The notes: generated by a model from the letters alone, not told the origin. A stretch of 64,000 nucleotides of DNA from Vreelandella halophila (GCF_009856365.1 NZ_WMEX01000009.1:1-64000), one strand, 5' to 3'; numbered from the stretch's first letter, positions 1 to 7,203 are shown. Numbers and translations are program-made.

Positions 1-67
1 ATCGGCTAAACGGAACTGGACACCGGAACCGGCGGAAAATGATCGGACCAGCGATTGGGCTGGTGAA

Positions 68-130
68 ACGAACAAGCAGGAAGGCTGTGGAGTTTACCCG
101 GAAATGGGTTTTTCTACAGTCTCGTTATAT
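68..130 (+). other. Possible integron attC-like site at left edge
   Basis: An imperfect hairpin is visible: the arm at 82-91 pairs with 113-122, with G-T wobbles. It is bounded by ACGAACAAG on the left (68-76) and CGTTATAT on the right (123-130). The right boundary GTTATA is the reverse complement of the start of the next hairpin site at 558-563, which is the relation expected between the two ends of one gene cassette. The site is less canonical than the two that follow, and an attI site or chance structure is possible. Confidence 0.4.
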
Positions 131-148
131 CTGCAAGGAGAGCAAACA

Positions 149-562
149 ATGAGTGAGCTGTTTGAATTTGGAAAAAAGATACTAGAGAGTCAGCCATTCA
201 GTGTCTTACTTGGAACTGAATTAGAGGTGTTTGAGGCGGGAACCGCCAATCTCTCACTCGTGGTGCGTGAAGAGCTGAAGCAGCAACATGGATTCGTTCA
301 TGGTGGAGTGGTTAGCTATTTGGCAGATAATGCTTTGACCTACGCGGGTGGTTCGGTCTTGGGAGATTCAGTTACCTCGGAGTTCAAGATTAACTACCTT
401 CGCCCCGCCATTGGTGACAAATTGGTGGCCAAGGCGTCCGTTCTTTCGTCAGGAAGCAATCAAGCGGTCTGCCAGTGCAATGTAGTTGCAATTCGAGGAG
501 ATGGTGAGCGGATGGTCGCGGTTGCCCAGGGAACCATTACCAAGGTTGAACAAAAGCTATAA
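149..562 (+). CDS. PaaI-family hotdog-fold thioesterase (cassette gene)
   Basis: This 137-residue protein looks like a PaaI/YbgC-type acyl-CoA thioesterase, a cytosolic hotdog-fold enzyme that hydrolyses acyl-CoA thioesters. The hotdog signature is visible at residues 47-61, where H-G-x-x-H-G-G leads into a helix carrying Asp60 and Asn61, the usual catalytic region. The length is normal for the family. The start at 149 is chosen because AAGGAG at 135-140 is well spaced from it; an in-frame ATG at 104 would run back through the upstream hairpin. The stop codon lies inside the next attC-like site, as is usual for integron cassettes. The substrate cannot be deduced. The family call is secure and the cassette status is inferred. 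Confidence 0.85.
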   Translation: MSELFEFGKKILESQPFSVLLGTELEVFEAGTANLSLVVREELKQQHGFVHGGVVSYLADNALTYAGGSVLGDSVTSEFKINYLRPAIGDKLVAKASVLSSGSNQAVCQCNVVAIRGDGERMVAVAQGTITKVEQKL

Positions 563-613
563 CAAGTCACAGCACCGGACGCGCGAGGAGCGCCGGTGTG
601 TTTCTCGTTAGCG
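556..613 (+). other. attC-like integron recombination site 1
   Basis: The site starts with GCTATAACAAG (556-566) and ends with GTTAGCG (607-613), resembling the R'' and R' core sites of attC. Between them CACCGG plus CGC (573-578 and 580-582) pairs with GCGCCGGTG (590-598), leaving A579 unpaired; ACA 569-571 pairs with TGT 599-601, leaving G572 unpaired. Unpaired bases confined to one arm are what integrases use to choose the attC strand. The 58-base length is typical. Cleavage would fall between G607 and T608. Confidence 0.75.
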
Positions 614-620
614 AGTAAAC

Positions 621-1409
621 ATGGCCGACATGCTGCAACCAGAATCAGTCCTTCGGAATATCCCGAAGTGGCTCCAGCCGGAGACGCGGTATTTCTTTGA
701 GGCTATTGCCATGTCCATTGAAATGGCCGGGGTTGCTTATGCGCGGTTGCGAAGGCTGGCTCAGGAGGTATCTGAATCTGAAGAGGCCGAAATCAGCTGG
801 AGAGCTCGTGCGGAACTATTCGACGCAGCATGGGGCTTCGTTGGGCATGTGCATATGCTGAATCAGTTTCTTTCCGCTCTTCCTGGGCGTAGGCCAGATG
901 CGATTTCAGAATTCTTAGAGCACTCAAAGAACGTTGGTAGTCTGCGAAATCGCTATCAGCATCTGCATCAAAATATCAAAAATCGCACAGTGAAAAAGGG
1001 TAACGTACTGCCGGCCGTTGGAGCTGTCTACTGGGTGTTCGTTAAAAGTACAGAGCCGTTGCGCTTCGTTTTGCACATTCACACCTCCGGTATGCTTCGA
1101 GAGGAATGGACACGATTTGAGTCGCCAAATCCCGTCTCCCAGAAACTTGAATATCCGGCTGGTGCCTTTCGGCTAGAGGCATTTGAAGAGCATCTCGACC
1201 TGAGTCAGGTGTATAGGGACATCGAGCGGGTTATCTCAGCATTTGAGGAGGACATAAAGCCCTCGGTCATGAAGAAGATCGAAGAAGCGTCGGTCGAGGT
1301 AGGCCAAGACCTCTCGGAGCTGCAAGAGTCAGCTGGTGGCCCATTAGATGCGACACTTAACATTGATGCCGACGGGTATGAGATATTCCAAGAAGGCTGG
1401 GTGCGGTAG
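621..1409 (+). CDS. Unknown cassette protein with a HEPN-like Rx4H motif
   Basis: This 262-residue protein matches nothing I can name. It is mostly helical by eye. Residues 60-120 read as a four-helix segment ending in R-N-R-Y-Q-H-L-H at 109-116. That arrangement (R109 and H114, or R111 and H116) matches the Rx4-6H pattern of HEPN domains, many of which are RNases in toxin-antitoxin and antiviral systems. The C-terminal third (about 195-262) is acidic and probably helical. No signal peptide or membrane segment is seen. The gene starts 8 bases after an attC-like site and ends just before the next, so it fills a cassette of about 900 bases. The HEPN assignment is an inference from one motif. 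No antitoxin or second gene shares the cassette. Confidence 0.6.
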   Translation: MADMLQPESVLRNIPKWLQPETRYFFEAIAMSIEMAGVAYARLRRLAQEVSESEEAEISWRARAELFDAAWGFVGHVHMLNQFLSALPGRRPDAISEFLEHSKNVGSLRNRYQHLHQNIKNRTVKKGNVLPAVGAVYWVFVKSTEPLRFVLHIHTSGMLREEWTRFESPNPVSQKLEYPAGAFRLEAFEEHLDLSQVYRDIERVISAFEEDIKPSVMKKIEEASVEVGQDLSELQESAGGPLDATLNIDADGYEIFQEGWVR

Positions 1410-1425
1410 CTTGTCCAGTGCCGTA

Positions 1426-1513
1426 TTCGCTAACAAGTCAATTAAGTTCGTTCCCGGCCTGGCGGCCGTCCACCGGACGCCCCTGTCGGGGCGCCGCTTA
1501 TTTCTGCGTTAAG
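1426..1513 (+). other. attC-like integron recombination site 2
   Basis: The left boundary TTCGCTAAC (1426-1434) is the reverse complement, 8 of 9 bases, of GTTAGCGAG at the start of the same cassette (607-615), the hallmark of a circularisable gene cassette. The right boundary is GCGTTAAG (1506-1513). The main stem pairs CGCCCC (478-483 after 1000) with GGGGCG (1488-1493), leaving A1477 unpaired, then GG with CC. The left arm is longer than the right and carries a second small GGCC hairpin, so this is a larger attC variant. Confidence 0.7.
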
Positions 1514-1877
1514 AAAAATCGAATACAAAAATGCCGAAGATGCCAATGGCGAGGAAAGTACCCGCTGCGACAACAAACGCCAGGCCCAGTTTGCGGTCCA
1601 CAGGTCTGGCGTACTGTCGTAGCAGGGGCACATCGACCAAGGGGTCATTAACCGGATTCCAGGGGCCGATGGGCAGACCAATGGCACAGGCATACCACAC
1701 GACTCGACCTCCTACCCCATCCCAAGGGCAGGGGCGATCCAGACCATCCCGTTTCATGGCCTTTTCGATACGGGCCATGGAAACTCGCGCGAAGGTGACC
1801 CACGCCACCGCAAGGGGTATGAAAGAGCATCCCAGGATCAAAAGAAACAGGTTTTTGGCGGACTCCAGAAAGATCAT
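1509..1877 (-). CDS. Small membrane protein, putative immunity protein
   Basis: This 122-residue protein has hydrophobic segments at about residues 9-30 and 97-120, with a weaker one near 58-75, so two or three membrane passes are likely. It begins 5 bases after the stop of the large minus-strand gene upstream of it (1883-2905), so the two are almost certainly co-transcribed. I recognise no family. A short multi-pass inner-membrane protein encoded directly after a protein with a pore-forming-like C-terminus is the classic arrangement of immunity proteins for colicin-like and type VI pore-forming effectors, so immunity is the leading inference. Its stop codon overlaps the R' core of the second attC-like site. 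Confidence 0.6.
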   Translation of the reverse strand: MIFLESAKNLFLLILGCSFIPLAVAWVTFARVSMARIEKAMKRDGLDRPCPWDGVGGRVVWYACAIGLPIGPWNPVNDPLVDVPLLRQYARPVDRKLGLAFVVAAGTFLAIGIFGIFVFDFS

Positions 1878-1882
1878 CTCGA

Positions 1883-2905
1883 TTACCAGTCCCAGAGCAA
1901 ATCGGCTAGATTTTTCCCCATCTGATCGAAATAGTATCCAATCCCGATACCGACCAGAGCTCCGGATACAATAATAACTCCCACTACTGCCAGACCTACG
2001 GGCCCGGCAGCTGTCAAACCGATGCTAGCCGCGAGTGTAGTTCCGCCCATCACGGTAGCCTTGCCTGCGGCTATCCCTGCCGCACCGCCAAACCCAAAAC
2101 CGGTCATCTGCCGGGAACTCTCTTTCAGCCAATTACCACCTGCATCATAGGTCGCCTTAACCTTGCCGACACGGAAGGCACCATCCACTGCCACCGCCGC
2201 GTTTCCAAGATAATTGAAACCTTTCGCCAGTTTCGCCATACGGTCAGCCTGAATGGTATCTGCCACATTCAGGCGCGGATCGGGCTTGGCCGGACTGGCA
2301 CTGCGTTCGGCAAGCCGGATCCCCCGCCCGGCATTACTCAGGGCACCCCCTTTGTTTTTGGCCCGGAACGCTTCCGGCGCAAAGCGGTTCAACTCCGCAC
2401 GGTACTGGCTTTCAAGATTCTGGTAGGCCTGGCCTATCTGTTGGCGAATCTTCGCAAGGTAGGCCCCTCGTCCAGGTCCGGAATGACGGCGATAGGAGTC
2501 CTGAAGTTCCATCAGCTTTTTCTGATAGTCGGCAACTGCTTTCTGGAAACCGCTCAACCGCACATAGGCGGCACCGGAGCCTCCATTAACAGCACTGTTG
2601 ATGACCTTCAGGTCGAAAAAGGAAAGATGTTCCTCGGCAAAGGCCGATAACGTATGGACGCCATCGCCCATAGAAGCGGTGGCGTTGGCGGCGTTCTTGC
2701 GCTCGGCGAGCGGCAGACTGTTGATGCTTCGCACAATAGACCGTGTCTTGGCATCCCCGGTGTCCAGCGAATAAGCGCGCCCTTCAGCAAGGAATGCGTG
2801 CTCCCCCAACCCATTGGCAACGCAGAACTGTTTCAGGGTATCGGGGTCATCGCCAACGATGTCACTGGGACGGCGGGTTGAACGGGCAAATCTGATTTCC
2901 GGCAT
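1883..2905 (-). CDS. Putative pore-forming toxin/effector with glycine-rich C-terminus
   Basis: This 340-residue protein has three visible parts. Residues 20-45 resemble a short LysM-like stretch. Residues 115-180 are strongly helical and probably form a coiled coil. Residues 268-326 are a long Gly/Ala-rich hydrophobic region with glycine-zipper spacing, followed by a short aromatic tail ending in W-D-W. There is no N-terminal signal peptide, as is common for type VI cargo. A hydrophobic glycine-zipper C-terminus beside a small membrane protein suggests a membrane-permeabilising interbacterial toxin with its immunity protein. No PAAR, VgrG, Rhs or MIX marker is visible and no secretion genes lie in this window, so the delivery route is unknown. 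The toxin role is an inference from architecture and neighbourhood. Confidence 0.55.
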   Translation of the reverse strand: MPEIRFARSTRRPSDIVGDDPDTLKQFCVANGLGEHAFLAEGRAYSLDTGDAKTRSIVRSINSLPLAERKNAANATASMGDGVHTLSAFAEEHLSFFDLKVINSAVNGGSGAAYVRLSGFQKAVADYQKKLMELQDSYRRHSGPGRGAYLAKIRQQIGQAYQNLESQYRAELNRFAPEAFRAKNKGGALSNAGRGIRLAERSASPAKPDPRLNVADTIQADRMAKLAKGFNYLGNAAVAVDGAFRVGKVKATYDAGGNWLKESSRQMTGFGFGGAAGIAAGKATVMGGTTLAASIGLTAAGPVGLAVVGVIIVSGALVGIGIGYYFDQMGKNLADLLWDW

Positions 2906-2944
2906 GAATACTCTCTCCCTAGAGGTGGCTTCAAACTCCTTCTA

Positions 2945-3457
2945 TTGGGCAGAATGCTACCCAGAGCAACAGAGCGCTGTCCAGCGAACGATTACGTTGG
3001 TTCAGAATGGGCCTGTGCCGACATGGGCTGTGGCGGTGCCGGTATCCTGGGCCCAATGTCGCGCCGTGCGGGTGACTCCGGATCGGTCCTGGGCTTTGAC
3101 TCCGATCCGGATCTTCTGGAGCAAACATTCGCTTTGCGTGGCGACATCAACATCGGTCGCCGGACGTTCCATATGTTCAGGGCGTGTGGCCTGGAGGATG
3201 TGCAGATCCGGACATCTGTCCAGGCGTTGCAGGACCGGCACCCGTATATGCGCATGCCCCTGATTGGCGCCAGGGCAATGCGCGAGAGAATGCTCGACGC
3301 GGGACTCACAACGGCGGGGGAGCTTGATCGCTTAATCAGCGGCGTCGAGCAGGCGGTGAATGATCCGGACCGCGTTCAGTTCACATTTACCCTTGTACAG
3401 GTCTGGGGAAGCAAGCCCCTCACGCTACAGTCCAGGGAGAGTCCGACTTGGAATTAG
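2945..3457 (+). pseudogene. Internally deleted SAM-dependent methyltransferase remnant
   Basis: The frame stays open for 170 codons but encodes two disconnected parts of a class I methyltransferase. The first part carries the SAM-binding motif D-M-G-C-G-G-A-G and the following acidic strand F-D-S-D. After about 15 residues the reading jumps to a late C-terminal segment starting D-I-N-I-G-R-R and continuing to the end of a typical UbiE-like protein. Roughly a hundred residues of the central fold, including the substrate-binding region, are missing at about 3120-3150. The deletion kept the frame, so a short protein could still be made, but it should not be an active methyltransferase. Confidence 0.6.
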
Positions 3458-3470
3458 CCAATGTAGTCTC

Positions 3471-3765
3471 ATGGGGCCAGTCTTTTATGAGTACCGGGCG
3501 ATGTTCGGATTATCGGAAGACGACCTGAACCGTCGAATACTCGGTTGTGGTGGCGGCCATGTCGAGGTTTCTTTCTGACTTTGATGACGGTTACCAGCAG
3601 GGCCGGTATCTTCCAGCCTCATTGCCGTCGCTGCCCTCCCCTGACGCCAGCTTCGGTCTGGCACTCTACTCCCATAACCACTGGCTGTTGGCAGCCGCAC
3701 CTACGCTGCGCTCCGGTACGCCGCAAAGCCAAAACGTTATTACGAGAGAGAGTTCGCTAGCATAG
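3471..3765 (+). pseudogene. Second methyltransferase remnant, deleted and frameshifted
   Basis: Two pieces of a second methyltransferase family lie here in different frames. The first, in the frame of the ATG at 3471, reads E-Y-R-A-M-F-G-L-S and then D-L-N-R-R-I-L-G-C-G-G-G, the usual N-terminus and motif I of a small SAM-dependent methyltransferase. The second begins near 3559 in another frame with M-S-R-F-L-S-D-F and continues through S-L-P-S-L-P to L-A-L-Y-S-H, a later segment of the same family. The centre is lost and the tail is truncated. It is non-functional by inspection. Its position straight after another deleted methyltransferase points to repeated decay in this segment. Confidence 0.55.
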
Positions 3766-3845
3766 TTGCTGGTGATACAGCACCAATCCGTATTCGTACA
3801 TTTCCTTAGATTAACCAAAATGGCTCGAAGAGCCTAAGGTACTGT

Positions 3846-4229
3846 ATGAGTGATCCCAAAGAAGCCCTGCAATTCCCTCTTTTCAGAGCCCTTGCCGACA
3901 TCAGCTTTGATTCGGTGATGGTAACGGAAGCCGCCAATGACCATAAGGATTCAGTGGTGGTGTATGTCAACGAGGCGTTCACGGAACTGACGGGCTATTC
4001 GGCCGAGGAGGTTCTGGGGAAGACGCCGGGCCTGCTGCAGGGTCCGGAAACGGAAAAGGCGGTTACGGATCGCCTGGCCGATGACCTGAAGAACCACCGG
4101 ACCTTCCACGGCAGTACGACCAACTACCGTAAGGACGGTTCGCCATTCACCATCGAATGGATCGTGACGCCGGTACTGGATGGAGGAGAAGTCACCCATT
4201 ACGTCGCGGTACAGCGAGCCGCAAAGTAA
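3846..4229 (+). CDS. Stand-alone PAS domain protein, LOV-like without the photoactive Cys
   Basis: This 127-residue protein is a single PAS domain with no output domain. The core V-V-Y-V-N-E-A-F near residue 38 and the G-Y-S-A-E-E-V-L-G-K helix lead into T-P-G-L-L-Q-G-P, which matches the LOV motif region except that the flavin-binding cysteine, normally two residues before the R/F-L-Q-G, is absent. The C-terminal sheet holds I-E-W and H-Y-V-A-V-Q-R. Stand-alone PAS/LOV proteins act as small-ligand or light sensors that bind partner proteins. Here classical LOV photochemistry is unlikely. A perfect hairpin lies downstream at 4281-4306. The partner and ligand are unknown. Confidence 0.8.
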   Translation: MSDPKEALQFPLFRALADISFDSVMVTEAANDHKDSVVVYVNEAFTELTGYSAEEVLGKTPGLLQGPETEKAVTDRLADDLKNHRTFHGSTTNYRKDGSPFTIEWIVTPVLDGGEVTHYVAVQRAAK

Positions 4230-4280
4230 CTGCGGTTTTGACCGCGACCTGTATTTCCTCCGGAAGTTCCTTCAAAAGTA

Positions 4281-4306
4281 ACGCCGGAACCTCTCGGTTC
4301 CGGCGT
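4281..4306. terminator. Perfect 11-bp hairpin between convergent genes
   Basis: ACGCCGGAACC (4281-4291) pairs perfectly with GGTTCCGGCGT (4296-4306) around a TCTC loop. A run of four T follows shortly after on the minus-strand side and none on the plus-strand side, so it most likely ends transcription of the minus-strand gene at 4321-5109 and may also block read-through from the PAS gene. Confidence 0.6.
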
Positions 4307-4320
4307 GCCTCGCAGCATTT

Positions 4321-5109
4321 CTACACCTCCCGGTGCCGATCAATCAGCTCACAGAGTGCGTCCAGCCCATCCGTGAGCGCAGCAGGCCCCGGCTGCAGAA
4401 TCAACGGTGACTTCACTTCGTAAAGCGCGTTGTTGGCAACGGCGGGAATGGCATCCCAGGCCGGTCGTTCCGCAACCTGTTCCGGGCGGAATTTGCGGCC
4501 ACACCAGGAGCCGATAATGAGGTCCGGCTGGCGCGCCACAACCTCATTGGGGTCTTCGATAATACGCTCCCTGGCACCGGGCTCCGCGGCCCGCTCGGGA
4601 AAGACGTCTTCGCCACCGGCGATATGGATGAGCTCCGAGACCCAGCCAATGCCCGTAATCATCGGGTCGCCCCACTCTTCGAAGTAAACACGCGGCCGTG
4701 GCCCCTGAGCCTGCTTCGCCCGTATCGCCTCCACTCGTGACGCCAGTTCATCCGCGTAGGGTTCGGTGTGGTCATGCAGGCCGAGCATGCCGCCGAGGGT
4801 GCGGATCATGGAGAGAATGCCGTCAACGGTGCGGTGGTTGAAGATGTGCACGGCGACCCCGGCACGCACCAGTTCGGCGGCAATATCGGCCTGCATGTCC
4901 GAAAATCCCAGCACCAGATCCGGCTCCAGCTCAAGAATCCGCCCAATCTTGGCGGAAGTGAAAGCGGAGACTTTTGGTTTCTCCTGCCGCGCCCGTTCGG
5001 GGCGCACGGTAAAGCCGGATATACCAACAATGCGATCCTCGGCACCAATGGCGTAGAGCGTTTCAGTGGTTTCCTCGGTCAGGCAGACAATGCGCTTTGG
5101 GTAATCCAT
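4321..5109 (-). CDS. BtuF-like cobalamin/metal-chelate binding protein
   Basis: This 262-residue protein belongs to the BtuF/FhuD-type periplasmic binding family (class III fold). It shows the N-terminal R-I-V-C-L-T-E-E-T-T-E-T-L-Y pattern, the L-E-P-D-L-V-L-G-F-S segment and the C-terminal Q-P-D-L-I-I-G-S-W motif. Family members bind vitamin B12 or siderophores for ABC importers. There is no signal peptide, and no permease or ATPase gene is adjacent, so it may be a cytosolic variant or an isolated binding subunit. The ATG at 5109 is preferred; an upstream in-frame TTG at 5136 would add nine residues without making a signal sequence. It is commonly annotated as a cobalamin-binding protein; the true ligand is unproven. 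Confidence 0.75.
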   Translation of the reverse strand: MDYPKRIVCLTEETTETLYAIGAEDRIVGISGFTVRPERARQEKPKVSAFTSAKIGRILELEPDLVLGFSDMQADIAAELVRAGVAVHIFNHRTVDGILSMIRTLGGMLGLHDHTEPYADELASRVEAIRAKQAQGPRPRVYFEEWGDPMITGIGWVSELIHIAGGEDVFPERAAEPGARERIIEDPNEVVARQPDLIIGSWCGRKFRPEQVAERPAWDAIPAVANNALYEVKSPLILQPGPAALTDGLDALCELIDRHREV

Positions 5110-5337
5110 AGGCTCAGTTCCTGCGCTCCACCACAATGGTTTGCATGTAACGAACTCCTGTTGTTCACTCGCATTGAATGCTCCTCAACCTACGCTTATA
5201 GGGACTTTCTGAACACCCGGTTTACACACCTTTTTATGGCAATCTGCCAATCCGGTCCTGGTTCCAGAGCTGGTTCTTGCAGTTGCTATAGAAACAGCGT
5301 GGGTGTTCCTTCGCTGAGGAGCCTGACTGAGTCATGC

Positions 5338-5421
5338 ATCCGGATTAACCAGCAACTTCGATTGTGTTTCCGTTGGACGAAAGCTGGCGCGGAAGATGTT
5401 GAAATCGTTGATTACCATTAG
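5338..5421 (+). pseudogene. higB toxin C-terminal stump
   Basis: The last 27 codons before the stop at 5419-5421 encode a segment with R-L-C-F-R-W followed by D-V-E-I-V-D-Y-H, the conserved end of RelE/HigB-family RNase toxins. The frame upstream has no HigB-like sequence, so about two thirds of the toxin has been lost. The stop lies 10 bases before the intact higA-like gene, which is the normal higBA spacing. The remnant cannot encode a working toxin. Confidence 0.7.
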
Positions 5422-5431
5422 GGGGTGAGTC

Positions 5432-5746
5432 ATGCGCGATATTGATCCTGTAACACCTGGCGAGCTGCTGAAGGAGGAATTTCTTGAGCCCATGGGGATC
5501 TCGCAGTATCGCCTCGCTAAAGAGATTGGAGTCCCTGCTCAGCGTATCGGACAGATCATTGCCGGGAAGCGCTCTATAACGGCCGATACCGACCTGCGAC
5601 TCTGTCGTTTCTTCGGGCTTTCCAATGGTTACTGGTTGCGGGCACAGGCCGCTTATGACACTGAACTGGCCGAAGATGCTCTGGCCGAGCAGCTGAACAA
5701 TATTCGCCCCTGGAATTCCGGTTCCACCGTGGATCACAGAGCATAA
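5432..5746 (+). CDS. higA: HigA-family antitoxin (XRE helix-turn-helix), orphan
   Basis: This 104-residue protein has the HigA/VapI pattern: P-V-T-P-G-E-L-L-K-E-E-F-L near residue 6, then G-I-S-Q-Y-R-L-A-K-E-I-G-V and R-I-G-Q-I-I-A-G-K-R as the two helices of the helix-turn-helix, and W-L-R-A-Q-A-A-Y-D near residue 67. HigA neutralises HigB and represses the higBA operon. A GGGGGTGAG ribosome-binding site precedes the start. Because higB upstream is only a stump, the protein is an orphan antitoxin that may still act as a repressor or protect against a HigB encoded elsewhere. The family call is firm and the present role is inferred. Confidence 0.88.
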   Translation: MRDIDPVTPGELLKEEFLEPMGISQYRLAKEIGVPAQRIGQIIAGKRSITADTDLRLCRFFGLSNGYWLRAQAAYDTELAEDALAEQLNNIRPWNSGSTVDHRA

Positions 5747-5883
5747 CCAGTCATGCTACCCGAACGCACTGAAGGGTACCGGTTCGCTTCGCGGTTAAGC
5801 AGGGTCTCCGGGAGAAGTGTGAACTCGAAACTTTGCTTGCAAGGATTACGGTTTCCCCCTAATCGCACAAACGAGGAAACAGG

Positions 5884-6450
5884 ATGACGAAGGCCCGAAA
5901 TCTCGCTGCGGCAATTGCTGTAATCGCCTCTGCGGTCCTGGCCGGATGCGGCGCCGGGGCTATGAATGAGCAGCACGACTCACCGCAGGCCAAAGCCGAG
6001 CCGGATACCACCCACGAGACTGCGTGGACGGCTGGCATCATCGACCAGGCGAAATCCGACGCCCCCGCCTCCACGCTTGTCGCCGTCCGCACCGCCACCC
6101 ATGAAGAATTAGACCGGGTTGTTTTCGAGTTCGACGAGCGGGTTCCGGGCTACCATCTGGAGTACATCGACCAGCCGGTAAGAAAGTGCGGGTCCGGCAG
6201 GACCACACAGGTGGCCGGCGACGGCTGGCTCGAGATCCGGATGTACCCAGCAAATGCGCACACCAGCGAAGGCGAGCCCACGATTGCCGAGCGGGAGCGC
6301 ATGCTGAACCTGCCCGTGCTCTCCGAGCTGGAGCTGACGTGCGACTTTGAGGCTGTCGTGACATGGGTCCTGGGCGTCGAGTCGCCGAACCGCTATCGGG
6401 TCAGTGAGCTGAGTGGTCCACCGCAGCTCATCATCGACATACGACACTGA
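5884..6450 (+). CDS. Lipoprotein with AMIN-like domain
   Basis: This 188-residue protein begins with a lipoprotein signal peptide ending in V-L-A-G-C, with Cys22 as the lipidation site. Position +2 is Gly, so outer-membrane sorting is expected. After a short acidic linker, residues 75-188 resemble the AMIN-like domain found in secreted proteins: an F-E-F-D strand, the Y-I-D-Q-P-V segment and a final strand P-Q-L-I-I-D-I-R. AMIN domains bind cell wall or target envelope proteins. No enzymatic domain follows. The gene stands alone, and its role is unknown beyond likely binding at the envelope. Confidence 0.7.
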   Translation: MTKARNLAAAIAVIASAVLAGCGAGAMNEQHDSPQAKAEPDTTHETAWTAGIIDQAKSDAPASTLVAVRTATHEELDRVVFEFDERVPGYHLEYIDQPVRKCGSGRTTQVAGDGWLEIRMYPANAHTSEGEPTIAERERMLNLPVLSELELTCDFEAVVTWVLGVESPNRYRVSELSGPPQLIIDIRH

Positions 6451-6733
6451 GACAGCGCGTGATATCGCTTATGAGCACGCACCGGAGCGATGACTGATCC
6501 GGTTCAGCGCATTTCCCTTTGGCGCATTGGCATTGTATCGATCAACGAAAAGATCCCGGCGACATCCAGACCCCGGCTTCGTTGTTTAACCCCGCCATCC
6601 TTTCCGATCAGGACAACGCTTACGTCGTCGGGCTGTGCGCTGAGCGTTTTGCGGACATCCCGCTGCAAACCTTCTTCAGTTATACGCTTGGAGGAGATTC
6701 AGGTTTACGATAGGCTCATGCGAAGGAGGCTTC

Positions 6734-7198
6734 ATGAAGAAAGGACTTGAACTGACAATCCCTCCACCCCTGATTGCTCTGACAGTCGCTGTGCTGATGT
6801 GGAGTGTCGCGCAGCTCGTTCCAAGCGCGGCCCTGCCATTCCCGCGTCCAGCGACGCTGGCGATTGTGGTGGCAGCGGTTGGTTTCGGCATTGCCCTGAT
6901 TGGTGTCCTGCAGTTCTGGCGTGCCAGTACCACGATCAATCCGCATACGCCCCAGAAATCCGCCCAGCTGGTGGAGCACGGGATCTACCGCTTCAGCCGC
7001 AACCCGATGTACCTGGGGCTTGCTGTGGTGCTGCTGGCCTGGGCCCTGTACCTGACCAATGCCCTGTCGCTGCTTCTTATCCCGGGATTCATCGTCTACA
7101 TCAACCGGTTCCAGATCCTGCCGGAGGAACGCCACATGCGGGCGCTGTTCGGCCAGCCCTTTGACGAGTACGCCGCTCGGGTAAGGCGCTGGATCTGA
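6734..7198 (+). CDS. ICMT/PEMT-family membrane methyltransferase
   Basis: This 154-residue integral membrane protein has four hydrophobic segments and the conserved C-terminal signature of isoprenylcysteine carboxyl methyltransferase-like enzymes: L-V-E-H-G-I-Y-R-F-S-R-N-P-M-Y-L-G near residues 77-93 and a late E-E-R-H-M motif followed by F-G-x-x-F-D-E-Y. These enzymes use SAM to methylate membrane-embedded lipids or thiols; bacterial substrates are mostly unknown. GAAGGAGG directly precedes the ATG. The 283 bases upstream contain an open but unrecognisable frame that I do not call. The family call is good and the substrate is not predictable. Confidence 0.8.
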   Translation: MKKGLELTIPPPLIALTVAVLMWSVAQLVPSAALPFPRPATLAIVVAAVGFGIALIGVLQFWRASTTINPHTPQKSAQLVEHGIYRFSRNPMYLGLAVVLLAWALYLTNALSLLLIPGFIVYINRFQILPEERHMRALFGQPFDEYAARVRRWI

Positions 7199-7203
7199 TG
7201 TAA

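Noticed and set aside
3846-4229. Blue-light LOV photoreceptor
   Set aside because: The adduct-forming cysteine is missing in the LOV motif, so photochemistry of the usual kind is not supported.
6519-6713. Possible small gene before the ICMT-like gene
   Set aside because: The 64 codons begin without a clear ribosome-binding site, show no family resemblance and could be a remnant; support was too weak to list.
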